Shown one piece after another: positions 17,237 through 25,140 of a stretch of 40,491 nucleotides of DNA; positions within the stretch are counted from its first letter, which is position 1, and every line of letters starts with the position of its first letter. A program made the position numbers and the translations under genes. The notes under the pieces are model-generated. The model made no database searches and was not told where the DNA came from. It saw only the letters and a list, made by a program, of their open reading frames with translations. The DNA is from Gemmatimonadales bacterium (GTDB lineage Bacteria; Gemmatimonadota; Gemmatimonadetes; Gemmatimonadales; GWC2-71-9). The DNA is taken from assembly GCA_013694695.1 (NCBI GenBank), contig JACDBX010000091.1, forward strand, positions 1 through 40,491, given 5' to 3'.

Positions 17237-19178
17237 GCACGGCGCCGGCGTGCCGTGCGCCCTTCACGCCCCCCACCACCGGAATGTCAAAGTGCGAATG
17301 GGCCAGGTCGAGCGTGAGCTCAGTTCCCGCCGCGGGCCAAAGGGTGAACTGGCGATCGCTGGACATGATCATCACCGCGAGCCGGCTACCTGACGGAACG
17401 TATTCGTCGTCGGGTTCGAGGTCGAAGGTGAGGTCGTAGAACCGCCCCGGCACCAGCGGCTCGCCTGGCTCCATCGACTGGTAATCACCACCCCGGGTCA
17501 GCGACTTCCAGTTGCGGATGTCGGCCCACCCGCGGGTGAGCACACCGCGGTGACTGGCCGCGCCCACCCCCGCTGAATCGAATGGCAACATCACCAACCA
17601 TACCGACAGGTTCGCGGCCGGCTTGCTCGACGCGATGCGCAGTGTCACTCGCGGAGTGCCGGAGATGTGCATCGTGTCGGTGAGGACGGCCGTCGCATAC
17701 AGCAGGCGGTGGGGCGAACTCGTTGCGGTCGCGTTGGCGCTGCCGCTCATTGCGACATCGTCGACCAAGCGATCTGTTCCCTGGCTCCCCTTTCCGAGCG
17801 CGAGCGACCCCGACCCGCCGGGACCCGACACCGGACGGAACGCCACCATTTCGGAACCCGGAACGGGGAATGACGCGAACGGAGTGGGAAGCATGGTGCG
17901 GGGGCGCGCCCGCGGGGCTGCCGAATCCGTGGGAGCCGTTGCGGGCTTCATTGCCTGCGGCGCCTGCATGCCGGCATCCTGGACGATCCAGACCGGCGGG
18001 TCCTGCTGAACGCCGTTGTCGACACCGTACAAGTAGTGCGTGAACCACCGGTTCACCATGTCGGCTGGTGGGTTCCCGCCATGACCGCCCTGGTGCATGT
18101 ACAGCGACACCGGCTGTTTGCGCGCCTGCATTGCGTCGAAGATCCGCACGCTGTGCGAAGGGAATACGTTGTAGTCATTGAAGCCGTGCGCCAGCAGCAC
18201 AGCAGCGCGGATACCCTTCGTGTATTGCGCCAGGTCGCGCACCCGCCAGAACTCGTTGATGTCGCCGGTCTGGCGGTCCTGTCCCTTTGCCCCAGCGAAC
18301 ACCCCGTTCTTCCAGATCCGGTCACAGTTGGCGCGGCCGGTGGTGTCACCACTCGCCACGAAGTCGTAGAGCACGTCGACATCCTCGCCGAGGTACCCCC
18401 CGGGCGAGCGCACCAGACCGTTGGCCCGGTAGTAGTGGTAGTACGACGTGTTCGGCGATACCGGGACGACAACCTCCAGCCCCTTGACGCCCGTGGTCGC
18501 AGCCGCGAGCGGCAGCGTCCCTTCGTACGATGTACCGATCATGCCGACCTTGCCTGTCGACCACGACGTCGCGTCGATGCGCGCCGATCCGGTGCGCGTC
18601 GTGTAGCCGGGCGCACGGCCGTTCAACCAGTCGATCACGGCCTTCGGCGCCATCCGTTCCGGGATGTCGCCTACCGTCGGACAACCCTCTGAGAGCCCGG
18701 TGCCCGGCTGCTCCGAATGCACCACCGCAAATCCGCGGGGCACCCATTCATTCACGAGGGAATTCGAGATGCGCGGGCGCGGCGAACGAAACGCCGGTGG
18801 TGTCATGGGATCACGGGGAGCGGGCGATGCGTCGAGCTCCTGCCCGACGTGCCAGTTGACCTGGCCGCGCGCGGTTCCGGCGTAGTACGGGCTCGATCCC
18901 ATGACCACCGGCACGCGCAGCCCCTCGGACGCCGTCTGGCCGGGCCGGGTTACATCGACGTGGATTCGGTCCTTCCGGCCGTCGTGGTCGGAATCGAACG
19001 ACGTCTCCACCCAGAGCTCCTGTCGAATCCATTGCGCCGTGTCCGCAAATGCCGGGACCACCTGCGCCAGACCACCGCGGAATACCGGACCTGCCTTGGG
19101 CGCGCCCTGCGCTGCCACTGTGGCCGAGGTGAGCAACACTGCACCGGCGAACAGGACCGCGGAACATCGATTGATCAT
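17232..19178 (-). CDS. Secreted S15-family X-Pro dipeptidyl-peptidase/CocE-type hydrolase
   Basis: This alpha/beta hydrolase removes N-terminal Xaa-Pro dipeptides or, in CocE-like relatives, hydrolyses esters or beta-lactam-type amides. The 648-residue protein has a signal peptide (MINRCSAVLF..., ending VAA|QG at 23-24), so it acts in the periplasm or outside. The catalytic triad is visible: Ser217 in GTSYEG, Asp336 in AHGFNDYNVF and His367 in HQGGHGG. The C-terminal part (about 440-648) is the beta-jelly-roll of the family. ATG 19178 is chosen because a good promoter lies 30 bp upstream; the earlier ATG at 19223 lies inside that promoter's inverted repeat. A peptide-scavenging role is inferred. 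Confidence 0.9.
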   Translation of the reverse strand: MINRCSAVLFAGAVLLTSATVAAQGAPKAGPVFRGGLAQVVPAFADTAQWIRQELWVETSFDSDHDGRKDRIHVDVTRPGQTASEGLRVPVVMGSSPYYAGTARGQVNWHVGQELDASPAPRDPMTPPAFRSPRPRISNSLVNEWVPRGFAVVHSEQPGTGLSEGCPTVGDIPERMAPKAVIDWLNGRAPGYTTRTGSARIDATSWSTGKVGMIGTSYEGTLPLAAATTGVKGLEVVVPVSPNTSYYHYYRANGLVRSPGGYLGEDVDVLYDFVASGDTTGRANCDRIWKNGVFAGAKGQDRQTGDINEFWRVRDLAQYTKGIRAAVLLAHGFNDYNVFPSHSVRIFDAMQARKQPVSLYMHQGGHGGNPPADMVNRWFTHYLYGVDNGVQQDPPVWIVQDAGMQAPQAMKPATAPTDSAAPRARPRTMLPTPFASFPVPGSEMVAFRPVSGPGGSGSLALGKGSQGTDRLVDDVAMSGSANATATSSPHRLLYATAVLTDTMHISGTPRVTLRIASSKPAANLSVWLVMLPFDSAGVGAASHRGVLTRGWADIRNWKSLTRGGDYQSMEPGEPLVPGRFYDLTFDLEPDDEYVPSGSRLAVMIMSSDRQFTLWPAAGTELTLDLAHSHFDIPVVGGVKGARHAGAVP

Positions 19179-19207
19179 CTGGGACTCGGCGTTGGGTGGG
19201 ATGCGGA

Positions 19208-19236
19208 AACGTATGTTGAACATGGCCAGTGTTCAA
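19208..19236 (-). promoter_or_regulatory. Promoter of the S15 peptidase gene
   Basis: On the minus strand TTGAAC (19236-19231), 17 bp, TACGTT (19213-19208). Predicted start near 19201, giving a leader of about 22 nt to the ATG at 19178. The -35 and spacer are covered by a perfect inverted repeat, so binding there should block the promoter. Confidence 0.55.
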
Positions 19237-19239
19237 CAT
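19213..19239. promoter_or_regulatory. Operator-like inverted repeat over the S15 promoter
   Basis: Perfect 10-bp arms ATGTTGAACA (19213-19222) and TGTTCAACAT (19230-19239) with a 7-bp spacer. The symmetry, size and overlap with the -35 region are typical of a dimeric repressor site. No regulator gene is adjacent, so the binding protein is unknown. Confidence 0.5.
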
Positions 19240-19245
19240 GTCCGC

Positions 19246-19266
19246 TGGTGCAACGTTGCTGCACCA
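19246..19266. promoter_or_regulatory. Second operator-like inverted repeat in the divergent region
   Basis: TGGTGCA (19246-19252) and TGCACCA (19260-19266) are inverted around a core, and GCAACGTTGC (19250-19259) is itself a perfect palindrome. It lies just before a weak -10 (TAGACT, 19268-19273) for the plus-strand barrel gene. Confidence 0.4.
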
Positions 19267-19343
19267 TTAGACTGCGGTGAAAGCGATCTCGGGCGCGCCG
19301 TGCGCCCATTCACCCCACTTTCCACCCGAACGGTACCCAGTTG

Positions 19344-20627
19344 ATGCGCCTGACCCTGTGCTTTCTCGCCCTGATCGGCGTGGCCCTGCAACGGTCCAGC
19401 CCGGCAAGCGCGCAGGCTGCTGTCACGCCGGTCGCGTCAACGGCACGACTGCGGATCTTCCTCGACTGCGCCACCCATTGCGACGGGGAGTACCTCCGCT
19501 CGGAGATCCGGATCGTCGACTGGGTAACGGACCGCAACGCAAGCGACATTTACGTGCTCGCCACGTCGCAGCGAACAGGTGCGGGTGGCAACGATGTCGC
19601 GCTTGAGTTCATCGGCCGGGGTGGTGAGCTCGATGGCCTCACCGACCGCCACACTTTCCAGACAGCGCCCGATGCCACGAACGATGAATTTCGCTCGGAG
19701 TTCGCCCGGGTGCTCAGGCTGGGGCTGGTGCGATATCTACTGGCCAGCGATCGCGCCCGGTCGCTCATTCTCACCGGGGGCGACGTGGACGAGCTCAACG
19801 ACCGCGCCCAGTTGCCAACCACGGATCCGTGGAACTTCTGGGTCTTCAACATCCAGCTCGACGGACAGCTCAACGCTGAATCGAAGGAGAAGGGAACCGA
19901 GGTGGAGCTGGAGCTCAACGCGTCGCGGATCACCGATGCGTGGAAGCTGCAGTTCGAGCTTGCCGGTTCGCTCGATCGCAATACCTACGAACTCGACGAC
20001 GGCAGACGAGTCCGGGCAACCAGGGATCGCTGGAATGCGGATGCCCTGCTGGGCCGGTCGCTGGGGCCGCAGTGGTCGGCGGGCATCGATGCCGGTGCGC
20101 TCGGGGCCAAGCGCGAGAACCTCGACCTGCGGCTGCGGTTCGCACCGGTGATCGAGTACGATGCCTTCCCGTACGCCGAGGCGCATCGCCGCCGGCTGAT
20201 CCTGCAGTACAGCCTGGGCATCAACCGGTACGAATACGTGGAGGAGACGGTCTACAGCCGACTCCAGGAGACTCGCCTCGACCAGCGGCTGCGCGTTGAG
20301 TACCGGACTCGGCAGCCATGGGGTGGCGCCAGCCTGACCGGCACCGCCGAAGCATTCCTGCATGATCTCGGGCAGAACCGGCTGGGCATCGACGGTGACA
20401 TCACGGTGAGGCTCGCGAAGGGGCTCGGGCTCGACATCGAGGCATCGTACTCGAAGGTGCGGAACCAGATCACCCTGCCCAAGGGCTCCGCCACGGACGA
20501 CGAGATCTTTCTCGACCTCCGCCAGCGCGCGACCAACTACCAGGCCCAGGTCGCTGTCGGCATCTCATACACCTTTGGTTCGTTTCTGAACAGCGTCGTC
20601 AACCCGCGGTTCAACAACCTCGACTAG
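19344..20627 (+). CDS. Outer-membrane beta-barrel protein of unknown function
   Basis: The 427-residue product has a signal peptide (MRLTLCFLALIG..., cleavage ASA|QA at 23-24). An N-terminal periplasmic part (about 25-150, containing two Cys in FLDCATHCDGEY) comes before a C-terminal barrel (about 150-427) with many alternating strands. The end reads ISYTFGSFLNSVVNPRF, a C-terminal pattern I associate with outer-membrane proteins of the FCB group. The N-terminal sequence (IFLDCA.HCD..YLRSEI) recurs in uncharacterised proteins and may be a domain of its own. A TTG codon precedes the ATG at 19344. Its stop shares CTAG with the convergent pgm stop. It diverges from the S15 gene across two operator-like repeats and may be co-regulated with it. 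Confidence 0.8.
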   Translation: MRLTLCFLALIGVALQRSSPASAQAAVTPVASTARLRIFLDCATHCDGEYLRSEIRIVDWVTDRNASDIYVLATSQRTGAGGNDVALEFIGRGGELDGLTDRHTFQTAPDATNDEFRSEFARVLRLGLVRYLLASDRARSLILTGGDVDELNDRAQLPTTDPWNFWVFNIQLDGQLNAESKEKGTEVELELNASRITDAWKLQFELAGSLDRNTYELDDGRRVRATRDRWNADALLGRSLGPQWSAGIDAGALGAKRENLDLRLRFAPVIEYDAFPYAEAHRRRLILQYSLGINRYEYVEETVYSRLQETRLDQRLRVEYRTRQPWGGASLTGTAEAFLHDLGQNRLGIDGDITVRLAKGLGLDIEASYSKVRNQITLPKGSATDDEIFLDLRQRATNYQAQVAVGISYTFGSFLNSVVNPRFNNLD

Positions 20628-22261
20628 GCGAGCGCGGTATCGACGATCGCCTGCGCCTCGTCGATGATCGCCTCGAGGTGCGGCCGACCGCGGAACGATT
20701 CGGCGTAGATCTTGTAGATGTCCTCCGTGCCGGATGGTCGAGCCGCGAACCACCCCGATGCCGTCGACACCTTGATCCCGCCAATCGCCGCGTCGTTCCC
20801 GGGAGCATGGCTGAGCACGGCTTCAATGCGCTCCCCGGCGAGCGTGTCGCTCGTGACCGCGTCGGGTGAGAGTTTCGCGAGGCGCGTCTTCTGTGCGGGC
20901 GTGGCCCCGGCCTCGACCCGGTCATACACCGGCTCACCGTGCTCACTCGTGAGCGCGGCATAGCGCTCCGCCGGGTCCTTCCCCGATCCAGCCATGATTT
21001 CCGCAGCCAGCAGCGCGGGAATGAATCCGTCCTTGTCGGTGGACCATACCGTCCCGTCGCGACGGAGGAACGACGCGCCGGCACTTTCCTCCCCGACAAA
21101 CCCAAGTGATCCATCGAACAGGCCATCGACGAACCACTTGAAGCCGACCGGCACCTCGTGAAGCCTCCGACCCAGCGACGCAGCGACCCGATCGATCATG
21201 CTGCTGCTCACCACCGTCTTCCCCACTGCGGCTGCGGCCGACCACTCGTCCCTGGTCCGGAAGAGGTGGTCCACCATCACGGCGAGGTAGGCATTGGGCG
21301 GCAGGAGCCCACTCTGCGTCACGATGCCGTGTCGGTCGTGGTCGGTGTCGCATGCAAAGGCGATGTCGAATCGATCGCCGATCGCGATGAGACGCTGCAT
21401 GGCGTCGGTGGACGACGGATCCATGCGGATCTTCCCATCCCAGTCAACCGGCATGAACGCGAAGGTCGGATCAACGACCTCGCTCACGACGGTGAGGTCG
21501 AGACGATGGCGGTCCGCGATCTGTTGCCAGTAGTGAACGCCGGCGCCGCCCATCGGGTCGACACCCAGGCGCAGGCCCGCGCCGCGGATCCCGTCCATGT
21601 CGATGACGGCCCCGAGGTCGTCGATGTATGGCGTGCGGTAGTCGTGCCGGTGAGTGGTGGCCGCGCGCAACGCTGCCGCATGCGGAACTCGCGGCACACC
21701 AGCAAGACCGGCCTCGAGCAGTCGGTTGGCCTCGGCCTCGATCCATCGGGTCACTGCGGTGTCGGCCGGGCCGCCGTGAGGCGGATTGTATTTGAAGCCC
21801 CCGTCGGCCGGCGGGTTGTGCGACGGAGTGATCACGATCCCGTCGGCGAGTCCGCTCGTGCGGCCGCGGTTGTACCCGAGGATCGCGTGCGAGATGACCG
21901 GCGTGGGGGTGTAGTCGTCATCCGCGGCGAGCATCACCTCGACACCGTGCGCCGCGAGTACCTCAAGCGCCGACTCGGCGGCCGGGCGTGAGAGCGCATG
22001 GGTATCGATGCCCAGGAAGAGCGGGCCATCATGCCCCTGCTCGCGGCGGTACCGGCAGATCGCCTCGCTGATCGCCAGGACGTGATGCTCGTTGAAGGTT
22101 CGATCGAACGCTGAGCCACGGTGTCCGGAGGTCCCGAAGCTCACCCGCTGCGTTGCAATGGCGGGATCGGGCACCTCGTTGAAATACGCCACCTGGAGCT
22201 TGGCAACATCGATGAGCAGGTCGGCGGGCGGCAGCTTTCCAGCGAGGGGGCTTCGTGTCAT
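20624..22261 (-). CDS. pgm: Phosphoglucomutase (alpha-D-glucose phosphate-specific)
   Basis: Pgm interconverts glucose-1-phosphate and glucose-6-phosphate, linking glycogen and nucleotide-sugar synthesis to glycolysis. The 545 residues match the E. coli Pgm type (about 546). Visible motifs: FGTSGHRGS (42-50), phosphoserine loop ITPSHNPPADGGFKYNPPHG with Ser147, metal loop CDTDHDRHG, and C-terminal RPSGTEDIYKIYAESF. ATG 22261 (MTRSPLAGKL) gives the family N-terminus; an ATG 31 codons upstream is rejected. A TATTGT element at 22314-22309 might be its -10. It is convergent with the barrel gene, the two stop codons overlapping in one CTAG. Confidence 0.95.
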   Translation of the reverse strand: MTRSPLAGKLPPADLLIDVAKLQVAYFNEVPDPAIATQRVSFGTSGHRGSAFDRTFNEHHVLAISEAICRYRREQGHDGPLFLGIDTHALSRPAAESALEVLAAHGVEVMLAADDDYTPTPVISHAILGYNRGRTSGLADGIVITPSHNPPADGGFKYNPPHGGPADTAVTRWIEAEANRLLEAGLAGVPRVPHAAALRAATTHRHDYRTPYIDDLGAVIDMDGIRGAGLRLGVDPMGGAGVHYWQQIADRHRLDLTVVSEVVDPTFAFMPVDWDGKIRMDPSSTDAMQRLIAIGDRFDIAFACDTDHDRHGIVTQSGLLPPNAYLAVMVDHLFRTRDEWSAAAAVGKTVVSSSMIDRVAASLGRRLHEVPVGFKWFVDGLFDGSLGFVGEESAGASFLRRDGTVWSTDKDGFIPALLAAEIMAGSGKDPAERYAALTSEHGEPVYDRVEAGATPAQKTRLAKLSPDAVTSDTLAGERIEAVLSHAPGNDAAIGGIKVSTASGWFAARPSGTEDIYKIYAESFRGRPHLEAIIDEAQAIVDTALA

Positions 22262-22379
22262 CGGTGCGTGCGGTTGATCATGGCGGGATTCCGTGCGGGA
22301 GTCGATGAACAATAGCACGCGTGCGAGACCGAATCCGGGAACGCCTGCCGTCATCCGGCGAATCCGCGGCGTCGCTGCT

Positions 22380-22385
22380 TACTTT
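22380..22385 (+). promoter_or_regulatory. Candidate -10/-7 element for a leaderless UvrC-like transcript
   Basis: TACTTT is followed by 5 nt (CCCGG) and the GTG at 22391. No Shine-Dalgarno site is present, and no clear -35 is seen 17-18 bp upstream. Confidence 0.4.
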
Positions 22386-22390
22386 CCCGG

Positions 22391-23479
22391 GTGACCCGAC
22401 TCGAGCTTTCCCTCCCCGCCGGCGACCTGACCGCCTTGCGGTTCCGGATTCGTCGACTGGCTGAGGATCGCCCCGGCACCTATCGAATGCTCGACGCATC
22501 CGGGCGGATCCTGTATGTCGGCAAGGCCAAGAGCGTTCGCACCCGCCTGATGTCGTACTTCCGCGCGAAATATCCGGACGACAAGGCCGCCCGCATCCTG
22601 CACGCAACGAGCGACATCCGGTTCGACTATACGCCGAGCGAGTTTGCCGCAGCGCTCGCTGAATTGCGGCTGATCCGCCAGCACCGGCCACCCTACAACG
22701 TGGCGATGAACCGGCAACGCGGGATGATGTTCCTCGTCCTCACCGACGAGCCAGCACCCCGCCTGCTCGCGACCCAGTCGCCCGAGCGGCATCCCGGCCG
22801 GGTCTATGGTCCGCTTCCCTCCCGGGCGCGCACGTCCGATGGCGCGCGTGTCCTCACCGACCTGCTGGCCCTGCGCGACTGTCGCGGCAACGCCCCGATG
22901 CATTTCGCCGAACAGGGTGATCTCTTCACCGAGCCACGGCGTGCGGCGTGCCCGCGATTCGATTTCGGGACCTGCCTGGCTCCGTGCGCGGGCGAGGTGT
23001 CGGAGCCGGTGTACCAACGGCACGCCGAGCGGGCGGCGGCCTTCTGCGAGGGGAGGGCGATCGAGCCGGTCGATCGCGTGGTGCGGGAGATGAGCGCCCG
23101 GGCGGAGTCCGGTGACTTCGAGGGAGCGCTTCGGTGGCGCGAACGGTTCGAGGCACTCGAATGGTTGCTGGCGGCCACCACCCGCGCCCGATGTGCGCTC
23201 GAGCTGCTCACGTTTGTTTATCGTGACCCGGGCGCGCGCGGCGACGACAGGGTCTACCTGATCCGCCAGGGCGAGGTGCGAGGCGGATGGCCCGACCCCA
23301 CCACACCGCTCGAACGAGAGGCATTCAACGCCGCGGTGCGGGAAGAACGTACCCGCGCCGTTGCCCCGATCCATCAGGTACATCCGGACCGGCTCCACGA
23401 ACGCCTGCTCGTGATGCACTGGTTCCGGACGCGCCCCGATTCGTGGCGACGAACGGTGAAGCTGGAGGAATGGAAGTAA
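22391..23479 (+). CDS. UvrC-like GIY-YIG nuclease lacking the C-terminal endonuclease half
   Basis: The 362-residue protein corresponds to the N-terminal half of UvrC, which makes the 3' incision in nucleotide excision repair. A GIY-YIG domain (about 26-105) shows GTYRMLDASGRILYVGKAK, Arg50 and the metal-binding Glu91 in AELRLIRQHRPPYN. Next come Cys164, Cys187, Cys195 and Cys199 (CPRFDFGTCLAPC), matching the UvrC Fe-S cluster cysteines. A UVR-like helical hairpin (about 228-262) could bind UvrB. The RNase H-like and HhH domains that make the 5' incision are absent, so it is Cho-like but retains a UVR-like region. A full-length UvrC is presumably encoded elsewhere. The start is GTG 22391. Confidence 0.85.
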   Translation: MTRLELSLPAGDLTALRFRIRRLAEDRPGTYRMLDASGRILYVGKAKSVRTRLMSYFRAKYPDDKAARILHATSDIRFDYTPSEFAAALAELRLIRQHRPPYNVAMNRQRGMMFLVLTDEPAPRLLATQSPERHPGRVYGPLPSRARTSDGARVLTDLLALRDCRGNAPMHFAEQGDLFTEPRRAACPRFDFGTCLAPCAGEVSEPVYQRHAERAAAFCEGRAIEPVDRVVREMSARAESGDFEGALRWRERFEALEWLLAATTRARCALELLTFVYRDPGARGDDRVYLIRQGEVRGGWPDPTTPLEREAFNAAVREERTRAVAPIHQVHPDRLHERLLVMHWFRTRPDSWRRTVKLEEWK

Positions 23480-23550
23480 GCGAAAGATTCAGAATGAAAC
23501 CTTTTCCATGCTCAGCCCGTTGTGCCGCCAACCTCATTGACGGAGCTGAA

Positions 23551-24000
23551 ATGCGCTTTTCCCTGACCGCCTGCCTGCTCGCAGCGCCCGTGGCGACTCT
23601 CGCCGCACAGGATGGTCCACCCGCCCTAAAGGCGCCCCTGACCCTGACCGCCGCCGATTCCGCGCGCTACCTCGAACTTGGCCGGACCTACACGCGCTGG
23701 TTCCTCGCCGGTCAGGCCGACTCGCTCGTTGCCGTGACCGATCCGGCTGCGCTCGAGAAGATGGGCGGACCGGAGGGTATCCAGACCGTGATGGAACAGG
23801 TGACGACACGCGCGGGCATCGAGCTGGCGGTTGTCGAAGAAAAATTGACCCGTCGCCGTGGCGCGCTCCAATTCTGGCACGCCGGCAACTTCAGCGAACT
23901 GACGACAGACCAGCTCGTGATCCGCTGGCTGATCGACGAGCATGGAAAGATCACCGGTGCCGGGATCGGGCCCCGGTCCAACGCGCCACCGGTCGACTGA
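23551..24000 (+). CDS. Small secreted protein of unknown function
   Basis: The 149-residue product has a signal peptide (MRFSLTACLLAAPVATLAA|Q, cleavage at 19-20) and a single alpha+beta domain. LTAADSARYLELGRTYTRWF is followed by FLAGQADSLV and a C-terminal IRWLIDEHGKITG strand. The layout resembles the small NTF2/DUF3887-like domains found beside serine hydrolases, but no motif settles this. GGAG (23542-23545) before ATG 23551 fixes the start; the frame upstream is antisense or out-of-frame UvrC-like sequence. It is convergent with the phosphoesterase gene, 4 bp between stops. Confidence 0.7.
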   Translation: MRFSLTACLLAAPVATLAAQDGPPALKAPLTLTAADSARYLELGRTYTRWFLAGQADSLVAVTDPAALEKMGGPEGIQTVMEQVTTRAGIELAVVEEKLTRRRGALQFWHAGNFSELTTDQLVIRWLIDEHGKITGAGIGPRSNAPPVD

Positions 24001-24004
24001 GCCG

Positions 24005-24499
24005 CTACTCCTCGTCCATCCCGGTCAGTGGCACCAGCCGCCCTCTCGGCGGGATCCCGGGCTCGAGCTCGATGATCCCGACCGAGGCCGGAAGGTCAAA
24101 TCGTCGCGCCCCCGCACCCCCCGGATTCATCACGGTCACGACCACATCCACCGTTTCGAGCAACGGGCGGTGGGTGTGGCCGAAGATGATGATGTCGGCG
24201 TCGGGGTACTCCTGGTGGAGGGCCGCCGGCGTCGGCCTTCGACCAAGCTGGTCGCCGTGCGTCACCACGATGTCGAAGCCATCGAGTTGGACGCGGGCAA
24301 CGTCCGGGATGTTGGCGCGGATGTCGAACCCATCGGTGTTGCCGTGGACCGCCGTCACGGGCGCGATCGCCTCGAGTTCGGTGATGATGTCGGGCGGCCC
24401 GATATCGCCGGCATGCAGGATGTGATCGACCCCCTCGAACACCTCGAAGACTTCGGGCCGGAGCATCCCGTGCGTATCGCTGATCACCCCGATGCGCAT
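24005..24499 (-). CDS. YfcE/MJ0936-type metallophosphoesterase
   Basis: The 164-residue calcineurin-like phosphodiesterase has the complete two-metal motif set: DTHG (8-11), AGDIG (30-34), VHGNTD (51-56), VTHGDQ (79-84, His81) and FGHTHRP (107-112 region). YfcE-type enzymes hydrolyse phosphodiesters in vitro; the natural substrate is not known. It is the last gene of the menG-ubiD-ubiA-ubiX run, 4 bp after the ubiX stop, so it is probably cotranscribed. A role in quinone synthesis is not implied by the family. Confidence 0.9.
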   Translation of the reverse strand: MRIGVISDTHGMLRPEVFEVFEGVDHILHAGDIGPPDIITELEAIAPVTAVHGNTDGFDIRANIPDVARVQLDGFDIVVTHGDQLGRRPTPAALHQEYPDADIIIFGHTHRPLLETVDVVVTVMNPGGAGARRFDLPASVGIIELEPGIPPRGRLVPLTGMDEE

Positions 24500-24503
24500 C
24501 GGC

Positions 24504-25088
24504 TCAGCCCTCCCAGCGCGGTGCCAGCGGGATGTCGAGCCCCAACTGGTCGATCACCCGCTGCACGATGAAGTCCACCAGGTCGCTGATCGCCGTGGGC
24601 CGATGGTAGAAACCCGGCGCCGCGGGCACGACCACCGCCCCGGCCTCGGTGAGCGCAACCAGGTTGCGGAGGTGTACCAGCGAAAGCGGTGACTCGCGTG
24701 GCACCACGATCAGCTTCCGCCGTTCCTTGAGCGTGACATCGGCGGCGCGCTCGACCAGGGACCGTGAACTCCCCTGCGCGATCGCCGAAACCGTTCCCAT
24801 CGAGCACGGACAGATCACCATGCCGGCAGTGCGATGGGAGCCCGACGCCGGCCTGGCACCGCGATCACTGTCCGGGTGGAGCGTGACCGACGCCCAATCG
24901 CCGCCGGTCGCGTCGCGCAGCGCTGCCTCGTTCGCGATGGCCGACTCGGTCTCGAGCAACCTCCAGCCGTGCGACGTCACAATCAGGTCGACGTCCACGT
25001 TTGCCCGCGCCAGCACCTCCAGCAGCCGCACCGCGTACGGAGCGCCGGATGCGCCGGTGATGGCGAGGACGATCGGGTGCTGGGGCAT
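24504..25088 (-). CDS. ubiX: Flavin prenyltransferase (UbiX family)
   Basis: UbiX attaches a dimethylallyl group to FMN to make prenylated FMN, the cofactor of UbiD decarboxylases. The 194-residue protein has the FMN-binding TGASGAPYAVRLLE (11-24), ICPCSMGTVSAIAQGSS (92-108) and ERRKLIVVPRESPL (122-135), all typical. It lies between ubiA and the phosphoesterase in one minus-strand operon with its client enzyme ubiD. In a menaquinone-using organism this pair would serve the decarboxylation late in the futalosine pathway, which is an inference from context. Confidence 0.95.
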   Translation of the reverse strand: MPQHPIVLAITGASGAPYAVRLLEVLARANVDVDLIVTSHGWRLLETESAIANEAALRDATGGDWASVTLHPDSDRGARPASGSHRTAGMVICPCSMGTVSAIAQGSSRSLVERAADVTLKERRKLIVVPRESPLSLVHLRNLVALTEAGAVVVPAAPGFYHRPTAISDLVDFIVQRVIDQLGLDIPLAPRWEG

Positions 25089-25140
25089 TCGGGACTCCGG
25101 TGGTGCGGGAAGCGACGGGCGGGGAGGAACGCCCTCGCCT

